Positions 25,430 to 36,323 of a DNA stretch of 64,000 nucleotides are shown here, one piece after another. The stretch spans positions 744,009 to 808,008 of the forward strand of contig JAVTLE010000021.1 of NCBI GenBank assembly GCA_033439295.1, read 5' to 3'. The translations under genes and the position numbers were made by a program. A model generated the notes under the pieces. The model ran no database searches. It had not been told where the DNA came from and was given only the letters and a program-made list of their open reading frames with translations. Origin of the DNA: Deuterostichococcus epilithicus (taxonomy: Eukaryota > Chlorophyta > Trebouxiophyceae > Prasiolales > Stichococcaceae). The first letter of the stretch is position 1. Each line of letters starts with the position of its first letter.

Positions 25430-26856
25430 GTGCGCCCGGTGATGCTGTACGGTGTGGAGACTTGGGGGCCTGGGGCGCTGTGTGGCAAGGCAAGCGGCAT
25501 GGAGGCTTGTGAGAAAGTGCAGAGGAGCTTTTTGCGGGCTCTTCTTGGCGTGCGTGCAGGCACGCCCAAGGCGGCGCTACTCGGCGAGGCGGGCCGCTTT
25601 GAGGCGACGCACACAGCAGTGACGCTGATCTGCCGCTTCTGGAACCGGCTGGTGGACATGCCCGACACGCGGCTGACCAAGCAGGCCTTCCTCGAGAACG
25701 TCAGCATGGCCGGCTGCGGCGGCGGCATCCACTCGGCCTGCTGGGCAGCCCAGGTGGCCTCGTTCCTGGACTTCATGTCCCCCATTGTTGACGGTGTGCC
25801 GCAGCACATCGACCCTGACGCAGCCACAGCAGTGCTGCAGCGCCGACACTTTGAGTCGGTGAATGGTAGCGACGCCCGCAAGGTGCGCGAGGTGCTGCAG
25901 ATTCGGGGCCCTTTGGCTTTTGGTGCCTACGAACCAGCTATGTATCTGCAGGCGGTGGCCTCCAGGACCGGCCGTGTTCGGCTGGCGCAGTTTCGCACCG
26001 GCTCCCATTGGCCACGGGTGGAGACAGGGCGGTGGGCCGGTCTGCCGCGCGAGCAGCGCAGCTGTCAGCGCTGCGACAGCGGCGAGGTTGATGACGCAGA
26101 GCACATGCTCTGGGGGTGTTCTGCTCTGCTAGACCAGCGCCTCCAGCACGTGGAGCTGTTCAGCCGGGGCGACGCCACAGTCGAGGCGTTCATGCAGCAG
26201 GACCCTGCCAGCTTGGGGGTGTTTCTGCGGCATTGCGCCGATCGCTGCGCGGAGCTAGTGGGCTGGGGCTCGAGCTCTCAATGAGGCCTATCATCATCAT
26301 GCTTTCGAGGCAGAGGGCACCTTGCTGTCGGGACTTTTGGGGCCGGCATGGGGGTAGATGGAGAGTTCATTCTCTGTGTTTGGTTTTCGGAGTGGTGTGC
26401 CATAGCGCTCGCGGAATCCTGCAATGGGAGCGGCTAGCTCAGATGCCGGGGGCACTTCAGGCATGTTGCGCAGTCAGACATCCCGTAGCCTTGGCAGGGG
26501 GAGGTTAGGCTTAGCAGGTGTTTTTCAGTCCTTGGCTGTTGTGTTTGGTCTGCTTCCACCAGCATGCAGGGCGCCTCACGGCGTTTCCAGTCCAAGCGAG
26601 CCAGAGAGCTCGGCGCTTTGCGCGCAACTGGCCCTGTATGTTTGCACGGGGATTACTGGGTTTACCCGCGGGTGCTGTGGCACATGAGTCTATGACTGGA
26701 CATGGTTGCCGATGTCGTTTTGATCTGCTCGACGCCCTTTCCGTTTGTTCCCTCAGCATGTCGCTTGCTGTTGCGCATTCCGACCGCCTTCGGGCCTGTG
26801 CTATAGTCAGCCACTTGACTGCACAGTATGTAACCAAGTCCAAGTCCAAGTCCAAG
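25430..26856 (+). mobile_element. LINE copy, 5'-truncated, in an exon
   Basis: Contains the last 285 codons of LINE ORF2 (from VRPVMLYGVETWGP to GWGSSSQ and TGA at 26282-26284), the about 570-base 3' UTR, and a tail of AAGTCC hexamers ending at about 26856. The 5' junction shares CTTGTG with the element, so the exact edge is ambiguous by a few bases. The upstream host frame is open into the element by chance, giving an artificial fused frame of 559 codons. The 3' UTR is the Y variant (TCCAAGCGAGCC). Confidence 0.9.
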
Positions 26857-27434
26857 CCGGAGCCTGAGCCCCCGAAGCGGCCGCCGCAGCCCGCGTCGCC
26901 GGCGCTGTATCCGGCCAAGGACGGCACACCTGCAACCCGCCCTTGCATCCCGACTGCGCCGCCGCCACCACGGCGGCGGCTGCCAAATTCCATGGAGCTC
27001 GCTGCAATGGCAGCACTGGCAGCTGACCCAGCAATGCCTGCCGACATGTTCTCATCTGCGCACCGAGGACCGCCGCGAGGACAGTACAGCAGCTGGAGGG
27101 CTGCTGAGGCCGAGCCACGCTACGACATGCTGCACCAGCTCAGCAGCCTGCAGGGGCCATACACAATGGCGGACTGGCAGTGCGCCGACGCCTTCCAGCC
27201 TGACAATTTTTCTGCGGCTTCTCGTTTCTCCTCAAATCTTGCACACGCATTCTGTACATATTCATAAGCACACCCACCGTGATTGTGCACTGATTGCTCT
27301 TGCATCGCCAGCGTCAGCGATTTTCGGAACGTTAACGGGCTGTCAGCAGGTTTTTCGAAAATTTCCGCGCTCTTGTCAGCTTGCGCTTACGCACAACGTC
27401 CTGATTGCTCCACGCTTGCTGCTGCACTTGCATC

Positions 27435-28839
27435 ATGAGCACAGCCACGCGCTCACGCCGCCCTGACACGCTTTCTGTGCAGCTTGTGGCTGACTGTCGG
27501 TTGGCCACGTCAGCCAGCACCAGTCGCACAGATCTGCAGCGGTTAGCCAAGAAATACTCTGTCTCCGTGCGTCCAGGCGCATCGGAGGAGACGATTCGGG
27601 AGCAGCTTCGTCGCCACTTTGCATCGTCTGGCGTGGAGACGACAGCAGCCCCGGCAGCGGCAACCGCAGCAGACCTGCCTTCCTTCCCTGCCCCTCATGC
27701 CAGTGACGCATCGTCATCCCTGTCCTGCGCGCCTGCATCGCAGCCCCCCACGGAGCCACAGCAGCAGCCAGCCGCTCAGCAGCGGCTGCAGCAGGCTTCG
27801 GAGCGGCATGCCTCCGCATTGCAGAACCTGTCCGAGTCTAGCACGCACGTGTTCTCTAGTTCGCAGCCACCCTTCCACGCAGAGCTGGCTAGCTTGCTCG
27901 TGCGTGCCAGGAAGGCTGAGAATGAGGTGGCTCGCTTGCGCGCTCAGGTAGCGGCGAGTGACGCTGACAGGGTGCGCATTGTGGTGCAGGTGACGGAGGT
28001 CGTCAGCTTGACGGTGCATGTCGTGGAGGCGCCCGCGGCGAGCTACGGCGTTGCGCAGGCGGCTGGCCCCAAGCCCACAGCGGCGCTGGACGGGCCGCAC
28101 GCCCAGGCCATCTGCCGGGCAGCGCCGCCGACGCCGGCCTCAGGGCCGGCAGCCGCGGCCGCGGCTCCACCGCACAGCTCGCAGCTGCAGCAGCCAGCGT
28201 CAGCGCCACAGAGCCCCGATTGGGTCATCTCTGGACTCGACTTTGCCGCCGGCAGCAGCCGCGATGCAACGCACGCGGCAGTGGCAGATTTTGCCGCCGA
28301 GAACCTCGGCATGGCTGACGCAGCACCGCTCATCACGGTGCTGCGCGTCAGCGGGCACCGCGATGGCCTGGCGGTCATCCGGCTCGCGGACCGGTCTGTC
28401 GAGCGTGCGATGCGCAGCGCCAAGGCGCTGCTGCCGCACGACTGCCCCGTCAGCATCTACCGCAGCCTGCCGCCGCAGCAGCGCGGCGCCGCCGCAGCAG
28501 CGCGGCGCCGCCGCGCAGCTGCGACTAGCACGTCGCCAAGAGCAGCTGCTCACGCCGCAGGAGGTGGCGACCGCGCGCCGCGCGGCCAAGGCCGCGCTGG
28601 ACTTCGCCCGACAGCGCATCGCCGACCAGCGGCGCTCGCCGATTCACCGCGCTTTCCGCCCTCTTCCTGTTGCAGTCCCCCTGGGAGTGCCATCATTCTT
28701 CAGTGTCCTGCATGACGAGTCTGCACCCACTGCATCGCCGGACGTCCAGGCGCCGGCAGAGGGCTTTACCCCTCCGACGGCTGCGGCGGCCGCCGACCCC
28801 ACCACCATGCCTGCTGCTGCACGCATCGATGTCTGCTAG
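27435..28839 (+). pseudogene. LINE ORF1, RRM-like nucleic-acid-binding protein (frameshifted)
   Basis: ATG at 27435 opens MSTATRSRRPDTLSVQL. A helical segment (LARKAENEVARLRAQVAA) could form a coiled coil. A later segment (DWVISGLDF, LITVLRVSGHRDGLAVIRL, VERAMRSAKALLP, CPVSIYRSLPPQQR) has the layout of the RRM-like domain of L1-type ORF1 proteins, which coat the element RNA. A perfect 19-base tandem duplication (28472-28490 and 28491-28509) shifts the frame; the protein continues one phase over (RLARRQEQLLTPQEVATARR) to TAG at 28837-28839. Removing one unit restores one frame of about 460 codons. Confidence 0.7.
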
Positions 28840-29133
28840 GGGTGTTGGGGCCGGGCTGCGCCCGGCGCCGTCCGGTCCCCTCACAGCTCATTGTCCGTGT
28901 TGCACCTGAACGTCCATGGCTGGCTCTCAAGAAATGCGTTTGCTATCACGCAGGCCATCCAGGGAGCGGCCTACGACGTTCTGGTGTTCACGGAGACGTG
29001 GCTGCGGGAGGGCGCTGACGCGCCAGAGCTGGCAGGCTACACCGCCATCCTCAATCTGCCTCGGAGCCGAAAGCTTCAGCACGGCGGCACGCGAGGCGGC
29101 ATCGCCGTCTACGTCGCTGACGCGCTGGCACTA

Positions 29134-29568
29134 AGCGAGCCAGAGAGCTCGGCGCTTTGCGCGCAACTGGTCCTGTATGTCTGCGCGGGGTTTACTGGGT
29201 TTACCCGCGGGTGCTGTGGCACATGAGTCTATGACTGGACATGGTTGCCGATGTCGTTTTGATCTGCTCGACGCCCTTTCCGTTTGTTCCCTCAGCACGT
29301 CGCTTGCTGTTGCGCATTCCGACCGCCTTCGGGCCTGTGCTATAGTCAGCCACTTGACTGCACAGTATGTAACCAAGTCCAAGTCCAAGGTGCTGTGGCA
29401 CATGACTCTATGACTGGACATGGTTGCCGATGTCGTTTTGGTCTGCTCGACGCCCTTTCCGTTTGTTCCCTCAGCTTGTCGCTTGCTGTTGCGCATTCCG
29501 ACCGCCTTCGGGCCTGTGCTATAGTCAGCCACTTGACTGCACAGTATGTAACCAAGTCCAAGTCCAAG
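29134..29568 (+). mobile_element. Two tandem LINE 3'-end fragments inside the endonuclease ORF
   Basis: Unit 1 (29134-29389) starts at AGCGAGCCAGAGAG of the 3' UTR and unit 2 (29390-29568) starts at GTGCTGTGGCACATG. Both end in GTAACC plus AAGTCC repeats. They are not copies of each other (CATGAGTC versus CATGACTC; AGCACGTCG versus AGCTTGTCG). Deleting 29134-29568 plus a 2-base TA duplication restores the endonuclease frame (ADALALRKVTVLS). Confidence 0.85.
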
Positions 29569-30345
29569 TACGAAAGGTCACGGTGCTGTCGACAGGGCCA
29601 CAGGGCTGCTATGCCTTACTGCGTCTTGATGGCTGCATCGGGCAGGAGGAGGATGCATACATGTTTGCATGCTACATTCCGCCAGAGGGCAGCTCAGCAC
29701 TAGCTGGGAAGGGACCTGCGGTTTGGGAGGCATTGAGTGAGGAGGTCGGGGCCACCTCGCGCTTGGGTCATGTCTTTGTCATTGGGGACCTGAATGCACG
29801 CACAGCCACATTCCCGGATTTCCCGGGACCATCACTCACCCCATTCGGGAGCCTTTCCTGTCCACCGGCGCCGAGCCAGTGCGGTCGAAGCGACACAGTC
29901 GCGACCCGCTGGCGCGGCCAAACCTGTGGGGCACGGAGCTGCTCGATCTGTGCATCTCCACCAGCACGCGCATTGCTAACGGTCGTGTGTCGGGTGATGA
30001 GCAGGGACAGGTTACTTTTGTCAGCGAGAGTCAGGAGGGCAGCAGCCTCATCGACTATGTGCTGGCCAGCCCTGACGCCATGCCTCTCATTCAGTCTTTG
30101 CAGGTGATGCCGGCGCCAGAGTCGGACCACCTTGCTGTGGTCTTGCAGATAGAGCGTCGCTCCGCAGCCAGCCCGACCTCGCAACGGCGGCGCCCGCGCC
30201 GCCGGCCAGCAATGCCGCCGCCGCCGCCGGCTCCCGAGCCGCCGCGCCTTAAGACGGACGTGCAGCTGGCCGCATGGCAGGAGCTGCTGCGGCAGCCTGA
30301 CTCAGTCATGGATCTGTATCTGATGGAGGTTGCAGCTTGTACTGC

Positions 30346-30628
30346 CCACCACCCCCAAGTGGTAGGAAAACGGAAAAATACCCATGAGGTCGCGAGTTCG
30401 ATTCACGACTCATGCGGACAAAAAAAAAGGAGTGAATTGGATCATAGTCATACATATGACTGCCCTGCTTTCGCATTGCTTCGGCAATCACCCATCGCTG
30501 TCGATCACCTTCAGGTGACACTCCCCATCATCTCTTGGTTGTGTATATAAGTGGATTTAATTCCACTTTCACAACCAACCTTTCGGTCAAAGGTTCTTTC
30601 ACTTTCACGCTCCACCACCCCCCAAGTG
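30346..30628 (+). mobile_element. tRNA-derived SINE-like insertion with 16-bp target duplication
   Basis: CCACCACCCCCAAGTG at 30346-30361 recurs at 30612-30628 with one extra C. Removing the piece between them joins the ORF2 frame (EVAACTAHHPPSAATPADI). The insertion starts with pol III promoter-like boxes: AGTGGTAGGA (30358-30367, A-box-like) and GAGTTCGATTC (30394-30404, B-box-like), then an A8 run and an imperfect hairpin around 30535-30580 (TTGGTTGTG...CACAACCAA). No second copy is in the window, so family status is inference. Confidence 0.65.
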
Positions 30629-32687
30629 CCGCAACCCCGGCAGACATCCATGAGGCAGGACAGCAGTTCGACTCTTTCGTTGAGCGCACGCAGGCACAGG
30701 TGCTGGCGTCGCAGCCGGCCGCCGAGGGGCGGCGGCGCGGCGCCAAGGAGCAGCCAGACTGGTGGGACAAGGAGCTGGCCGACGGCCGGCGCGCAGCGCG
30801 GCAGGCCATGCGCAGCGATCCGCGTTCGCACGCGGCTCGCGCGGCGCGCGCTGAGTACCAGCGCGCGCTGCGGCGCAAGCTGAGCCGCTGGACGCGCAGC
30901 CAGGCCATCGCCCTCCTCACCCTGGCCCAGGCCAACCCGGCGCGCTGCTGGGGCAAATTCAAAGTTGCCAAGAAGCGTGTCTGCGCTGTGCCTGATGATG
31001 CCATGGCTGACTACTTTCGTGATCTGCTGGGGCAGCAGCCCGTCATCCCTTCTGATGTGCAAGAGGACCCGACAGCCGACGCCGGCGCCGCGCCACCAGC
31101 CGCAGATGGTTCCGAGTTGAATGTGCAGTTCACAGGTGCCTCTGTCACCAAGGGCATTGAGTCCCTGCATGGTGGCAAGTCAACTGTGGGTGTGCTTAAG
31201 CTTGATGCTCTCTCTGTTGCTGCTGCTGAGCTCGCGCCGTGTCTTGCTGCCGTCTTCAATGCTTGCCAGAGGGTGGGGGCGCTGCCGCGCGCTTGGGCGC
31301 TTTGCGGCATCACCCCCATCCACAAGGGTGGCGACGTTACTGACCCTGGCAACTACCGCGGCATCGCGGTGGGCTCTCTTTTAGCAAAGCTGTACGCTGC
31401 GATGCTCAACGAGAGGCTCATGGAGTGGACCGAGCGCCACGGGCTGCGTGCCCGCGGACAGGCTGGCTTCCGGAGGGACCACCGCACCACTGACCAGGTG
31501 TTTGTGCTCCGCACGCTCATTGAGCAAGCCCGTGCAGAAAAAAAGCCGTTGTATGTATGTTACGTTGACTTCAAAAAAGCATATGACAGCATTCCACGTG
31601 ACCTGCTGTGGCACAAACTGCAGCGCATCGGGGTGCATGGGGACTTCTTGCGGGCGGTGCAGGCTTTGTATGCGGAGGTGCCCATGGGGGTGCAGTTTGC
31701 TGACGGCATGTCTGCCACGTTCGTTTCCCTGCTAGGTGTCAAACAGGGCTGCCCACTTTCTCCAACCCTGTTTGGCATCTTCATTGATGACTTCCAGGCT
31801 GAGCTCGAAGCCGGCTCCGCCGGCTTCGCTCTTCCCACACTGTCCGGCGTGCAGACGCCGGCGCTCTTCTACGCGGACGACCTGGCACTGGTGTCCACCA
31901 CCGTCGCCGGCCTGCAGGCGCAGTTGGACCTCTTGCAGGCATACAGCAAACGCTGGCGGCTCACCGTCAACGTTAAGAAGACGAAGGTGGTGGTTTACAC
32001 CACCGCACGCGGCGCGGTGGCGGCGCCACAGCTCACCTACATGTCCGCCCCCATCGAGGTGCTTGACACGTTCAGGTACCTGGGGGTTGACCTGCACAGC
32101 ACGAAGCCATTTGCTTCGAGCGCAGCGGACCGGGCGGCGTCCGCCCGACGCGCCGCGCTCGCACTGCATAATCGCTGTCGTGATCTCGGGCTGCATGATC
32201 CTGCACTGCTCATGCATCTTTTTGACGCACTTGTGCGCCCGGTGATGCTGTACGGTGTGGAGACTTGGGGGCCTGGGGCGCTGTGTGGCAAGGCAAGCGG
32301 CATGGAGGCTTGTGAGAAAGTGCAGAGGAGCTTTTTGCGGGCTCTTCTTGGCGTGCGTGCAGGCACGCCCAAGGCGGCGCTACTCGGCGAGGCGGGCCGC
32401 TTTGAGGCGGCGCACACAGCAGTGACGCTGATCTGCCGCTTCTGGAACCGGCTGGTGGACATGCCTGACGCGCGGCTGACCAAGCAGGCGTTCCTCGAGA
32501 ACGTCAGCATGGCCGGCCGCGGCGGCGGCATCCACTCGGCCTGTTGGGCTGTCCAGGTGGCCTCGTTCCTGGACTGCATGTCCCCCATTGTTGACGGTGT
32601 GCCGCAGCACATCGACCCTGACGCAGCCACGGCGGTGCTGCAGCGCCGACACTTTCAGTCGGTGAATGGCAGCGATGCCCGCAAGGT

Positions 32688-34684
32688 CTGGACTTGGTTA
32701 CATACTGTGCAGTCAAGTGGCTGACTATAGCACAGGCCCGAAGGCGGTCGGAATGCGCAACAGCAAGCGACAAGCTGAGGGAACAAACGGAAAGGGCGTC
32801 GAGCAGACCAAAACGACATCGGCAACCATGTCCAGTCATAGAGTCATGTGCCATAGCACCTGCGGGTAAACCCAGTAAACCCCGCGCAGACATACAGGAC
32901 CAGTTGCGCACAAGGCGCCGAGCTCTCTGGCTCGCTGGGACCGGAAACGCCGTGAGGCGCCCTGCATGCTGGTGGAAGCAGACCAAACACAAAAGCCAAG
33001 GACTGAAAAACACACGCTAAGCCTGACCTCCCGCTGCCAAGGCTGCGGGATGTCTGACTGCGCAACATGCCTAAACTGCCCCCGGCACCTGAGCTAGCCG
33101 CTCCCATCGCAGGATTCCGCGAGCGCTATGGCACACCACTCCGAATCCCAAACACAGAAAATGAAATCGCCATCTACCCCCATGCCGACTCCAAAAGTCC
33201 CGACAGCAAGGTGCCCTCTGCCTCGAAAGCATGATGATGGTAGGCCTCATTGAGAGCTCGAGCCCAGCCCACTAGCTCCGCGCAGCGATCGGCGCAATGC
33301 CGCAGAAACACCCCCAAGCTGGCAGGGTCCTGTTGCATGAACGCATCGACTGTGGCGTCGCCCCGGCTGAACAACTCCACGTGCTGGAGGCGCTGGTCTA
33401 GCAGAGCAGAACACCCCCAGAGCATGTGCTCTGCGTCATCAACCTCGCCGCTGTCGCAGCGCTGACAGCTGCGCTGCTCGCGCGGCAGACCGGCCCACCG
33501 CCCTGTCTCCACCCGCAGCCAATGGGAGCCGGTGCGAAACTGCGCCAGCCGAACACGGCCGGTCCTGGAGGCCACCGCCTGCAGATACATAGCTGGTTCG
33601 TAGGCACCAAAAGCCAGAGGGCCCCGAATCTGCAGCCACTCGCGTACCTTGCGGGCGTCGCTGCCATTCACCGACTGAAAGTGTCGGCGCTGCAGCACCG
33701 CCGTGGCTGCGTCAGGGTCGATGTGCTGCGGCACACCGTCAACAATGGGGGACATGAAGTCCAGGAACGAGGCCACCTGGACAGCCCAACAGGCCGAGTG
33801 GATGCCGCCGCCGCGGCCGGCCATGCTGACGTTCTCGAGGAACGCCTGCTTGGTCAGCCGCGCGTCAGGCATGTCCACCAGCCGGTTCCAGAAGCGGCAG
33901 ATCAGCGTCACTGCTGTGTGCGCCGCCTCAAAGCGGCCCGCCTCGCCGAGTAGCGCCGCCTTGGGCGTGCCTGCACGCACGCCAAGAAGAGCCCGCAAAA
34001 AGCTCCTCTGCACTTTCTCACAAGCCTCCATGCCGCTGGCCTTGCCACACAGCGCCCCAGGCCCCCAAGTCTCCACACCGTACAGCATCACCGGGCGCAC
34101 AAGTGCGTCAAAAAGATGCATGAGCAGTGCAGGATCATGCAGCCCGAGATCACGACAGCGATTATGCAGTGCGAGCGCGGCGCGTCGGGCGGACGCCGCC
34201 CGGTCCGCTGCGCTCGAAGCAAGTGGCTTCGTGCTGTGCAGGTCAACCCCCAGGTACCTGAACGTGTCAAGCACCTCGATGGGGGCGGACATGTAGGTGA
34301 GCTGTGGCGCCGCCACCGCGCCGCGTGCGGTGGTGTAAACCACCACCTTCGTCTTCTTAACGTTGACGGTGAGCCGCCAGCGTTTGCTGTATGCCTGCAA
34401 GAGGTCCAACTGCGCCTGCAGGCCGGCGACGGTGGTGGACACCAGTGCCAGGTCGTCCGCGTAGAAGAGCGCCGGCGTCTGCACGCCGGACAGTGTGGGA
34501 AGAGCGAAGCCGGCTCCGCCGGCTTCGAGCTCAGCCTGGAAGTCATCAATGAAGATGCCAAACAGGGTTGGAGAAATTGGGCAGCCCTGTTTGACACCTA
34601 GCAGGGAAACGAACGTGGCAGACATGCCGTCAGCAAACTGCACCCCCATGGGCACCTCCGCATACAAAGCCTGCACCGCCCGCA
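32688..34684 (-). mobile_element. Nested LINE copy, reverse orientation, 5'-truncated
   Basis: Starts at its 3' tail (GGACTTGG) and runs backwards through the X-variant 3' UTR into an intact 503-codon C-terminal part of ORF2 (33174-34685, from the reverse transcriptase FLRAVQALYAEVPMG through YADD and the CCHC motif to the stop). It is flanked by AAGGT on both sides (32683-32687 and 34685-34689) and splits the host LINE ORF2 exactly there: NGSDARKV before, REWLQIRGPLAFGAYEP after. A simple nested insertion explains this junction fully. Confidence 0.9.
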
Positions 34685-36323
34685 AAGGTACGCGAGTGGC
34701 TGCAGATTCGGGGCCCTTTGGCTTTTGGTGCCTACGAACCAGCTATGTATCTGCAGGCGGTGGCCTCCAGGACCGGCCGCTTTCGGCTGGCGCAGTTTTG
34801 CACCGGCTCCCATTGGCTGCGGGTGGAGACAGGGCGGTGGGCCGGCCTGCCGCGCGAGCAGCGCAGCTGTCAGCGCTGCGACAGCGGCGAGGTTGATGAC
34901 GCAGAGCACATGCTCTGGGGGTGTTCTGCTCTGCTAGACCAGCGCCTCCAGCACGTGGAGCTGTTCAGCCGGGGCGACGCCACAGTCGAGGCGTTCATGC
35001 AGCAGGACCCTGCCAGCTTGGGGGTGTTTCTGCGGCATTGCGCCGATCGCTGCGCGGAGCTAGTGGGCTGGGGCTCGAGCTCTCAATGAGGCCTATCATC
35101 ATCATGCTTTCGAGGCAGAGGGCACCTTGCTGTCGGGACTTTCGGGGCCGGCATGGGGGTAGATGGCAATTTCATTCTCTGGGTTTGGGTTTCGGAGTGG
35201 TGTGCCATAGCGCTCGCGGAATCCTGCAATGGGAGCGGCTAGCTCAGATGCCGGGGGCACTTTAGGCATGTTGCGCAGTCAGACATCCCGTAGCCTTGGC
35301 AGGGGGAGGTTAGGCTTAGCAGGTGTTTTTCAGTCCTTGGCTGTTGTGTTTGGTCTGCTTCCACCAGCATGCAGGGCGCCTCACGGCGTTTCCTGTCCAA
35401 GCGAGCCAGAGAGCTCGGCGCTTTGCGCGCAACTGGCCCTGTATGTTTGCACGGGGTTTACTGGGTTTACCCGCGGGTGCTGTGGCACATGACTCTATGA
35501 CTGGACATGGTTGCCGATGTCGTTTTGGTCTGCTCGACGCCCTTTCCGTTTGTTCCCTCAGCTTGTCGCTTGCTGTTGCGCATTCCGACCGCCTTCGGGC
35601 CTGTGCTATAGTCAGCCACTTGACTGCACAGTATGTAACCAAGTCCAAGTCCAAGTCCAAGTCCACTTGCGGCCAGAGCCAGCACGATCCGCATGCACCC
35701 TACACAGGCGCCAGAAACTTCCAGGCGCCAACAGGCGGCGGCACGCAGCAGCACCAAGCCAGTGCGGCAGGCATGCCTTCCGGCGACTGGCCAGCAGGCG
35801 TCCTATGCTGTGCTCTGCAGCAGATGCACTCGCCTGCGCCGCCCATGCATGCGAGAGCCGCCGTGCAGCCGTCGCGCCCCACTCGCAGCTACCCCATTCG
35901 TCCGCCACCAGACATCTTCGAGGACATCCCGCGGCCCCCGCCGCGGTCAGTTCAGCGGCGGCCGCCAGCACGCCGCCCAGCGAAACTAGGCCACAGCTGC
36001 GGCCGGCGCCGTTCCCATCTTCCGGAGCAGCGCCATCCGCCCCGCCGCTGATGGCAGCCGAAGGCCACATCGACCACCCTGCCGCCGCTGCTGGCACAGC
36101 TGCCGCCGCCCCAACTCACACTGCGGAGGCCGGGACCAGGCCACCTGCCTCCATGTGGGGCAGTGCTGCTGCCGCTGCTCTTGCTGACGCCGCCGACCGC
36201 CGTCAGGCTGCGCAGCAAGGGTTTCTTGGCTGGCAGCCCTCTGCCACACTGCCGCCAGGCTTCCCATCTTGGGAGCTATACTATGCCACAAAGCCCAAGC
36301 AGGAGATGAGCCAGCCACCAGAA

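Larger units (their letters stand above)
28829..35089 (+). pseudogene. LINE ORF2: APE-type endonuclease, reverse transcriptase, CCHC-type C-terminus
   Basis: The probable start ATG at 28829 overlaps the ORF1 stop (ATGTCTGCTAG). Endonuclease motifs follow: VLHLNVHGW, VFTETWLRE, GDLNAR near 29787, SLIDYVLAS near 30044 and SDHLAVV near 30123. The reverse transcriptase has PIHKGGDVTDPGNYRGIAV, AGFRRDHRTTDQV, YVDFKKAYDSIPRD, GVKQGCPLSPTLF and the catalytic YADD near 31870. The C-terminus (RSCQRCDSGEVDDAEHMLWGC) is a CxxC...H...C zinc-binding motif near 35000 across the nested element. This copy is dead: two foreign insertions in the endonuclease part and linker, a frame change near 29820-29860, a likely small indel near 28880-28905, and a 2-kb element inserted after codon NGSDARKV. 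Confidence 0.85.
27206..35665 (+). mobile_element. Near full-length LINE (non-LTR retrotransposon) with nested insertions
   Basis: 5' UTR about 27206-27434, ORF1 27435-28839, ORF2 from about 28829 to 35089, and a Y-variant 3' UTR with an AAGTCC-repeat tail to about 35665. It is interrupted by two LINE 3'-end fragments (29134-29568), a SINE-like element (30362-30628 including one duplicate) and a reverse-oriented LINE (32688-34684). Without these the element is about 5.8 kb. The 5' edge is set only by the change from host coding sequence to AT-richer sequence. No clear target duplication was found for the whole copy. Confidence 0.85.

Noticed and set aside
24605-26284. A 559-codon plus-strand ORF read as one protein
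   Set aside because: It is an accidental fusion: from about 25430 it is the 5'-truncated LINE ORF2, which occurs in several other copies with other upstream sequence.
30358-30404. A tRNA gene
   Set aside because: Only A- and B-box-like motifs are present; acceptor and anticodon arms do not fold, and it lies inside an inserted element.
33426-34601. Plus-strand ORFs across the nested LINE (33426-33953, 33703-34296, 34116-34601)
   Set aside because: They are antisense readings of the intact 503-codon ORF2 fragment on the minus strand.
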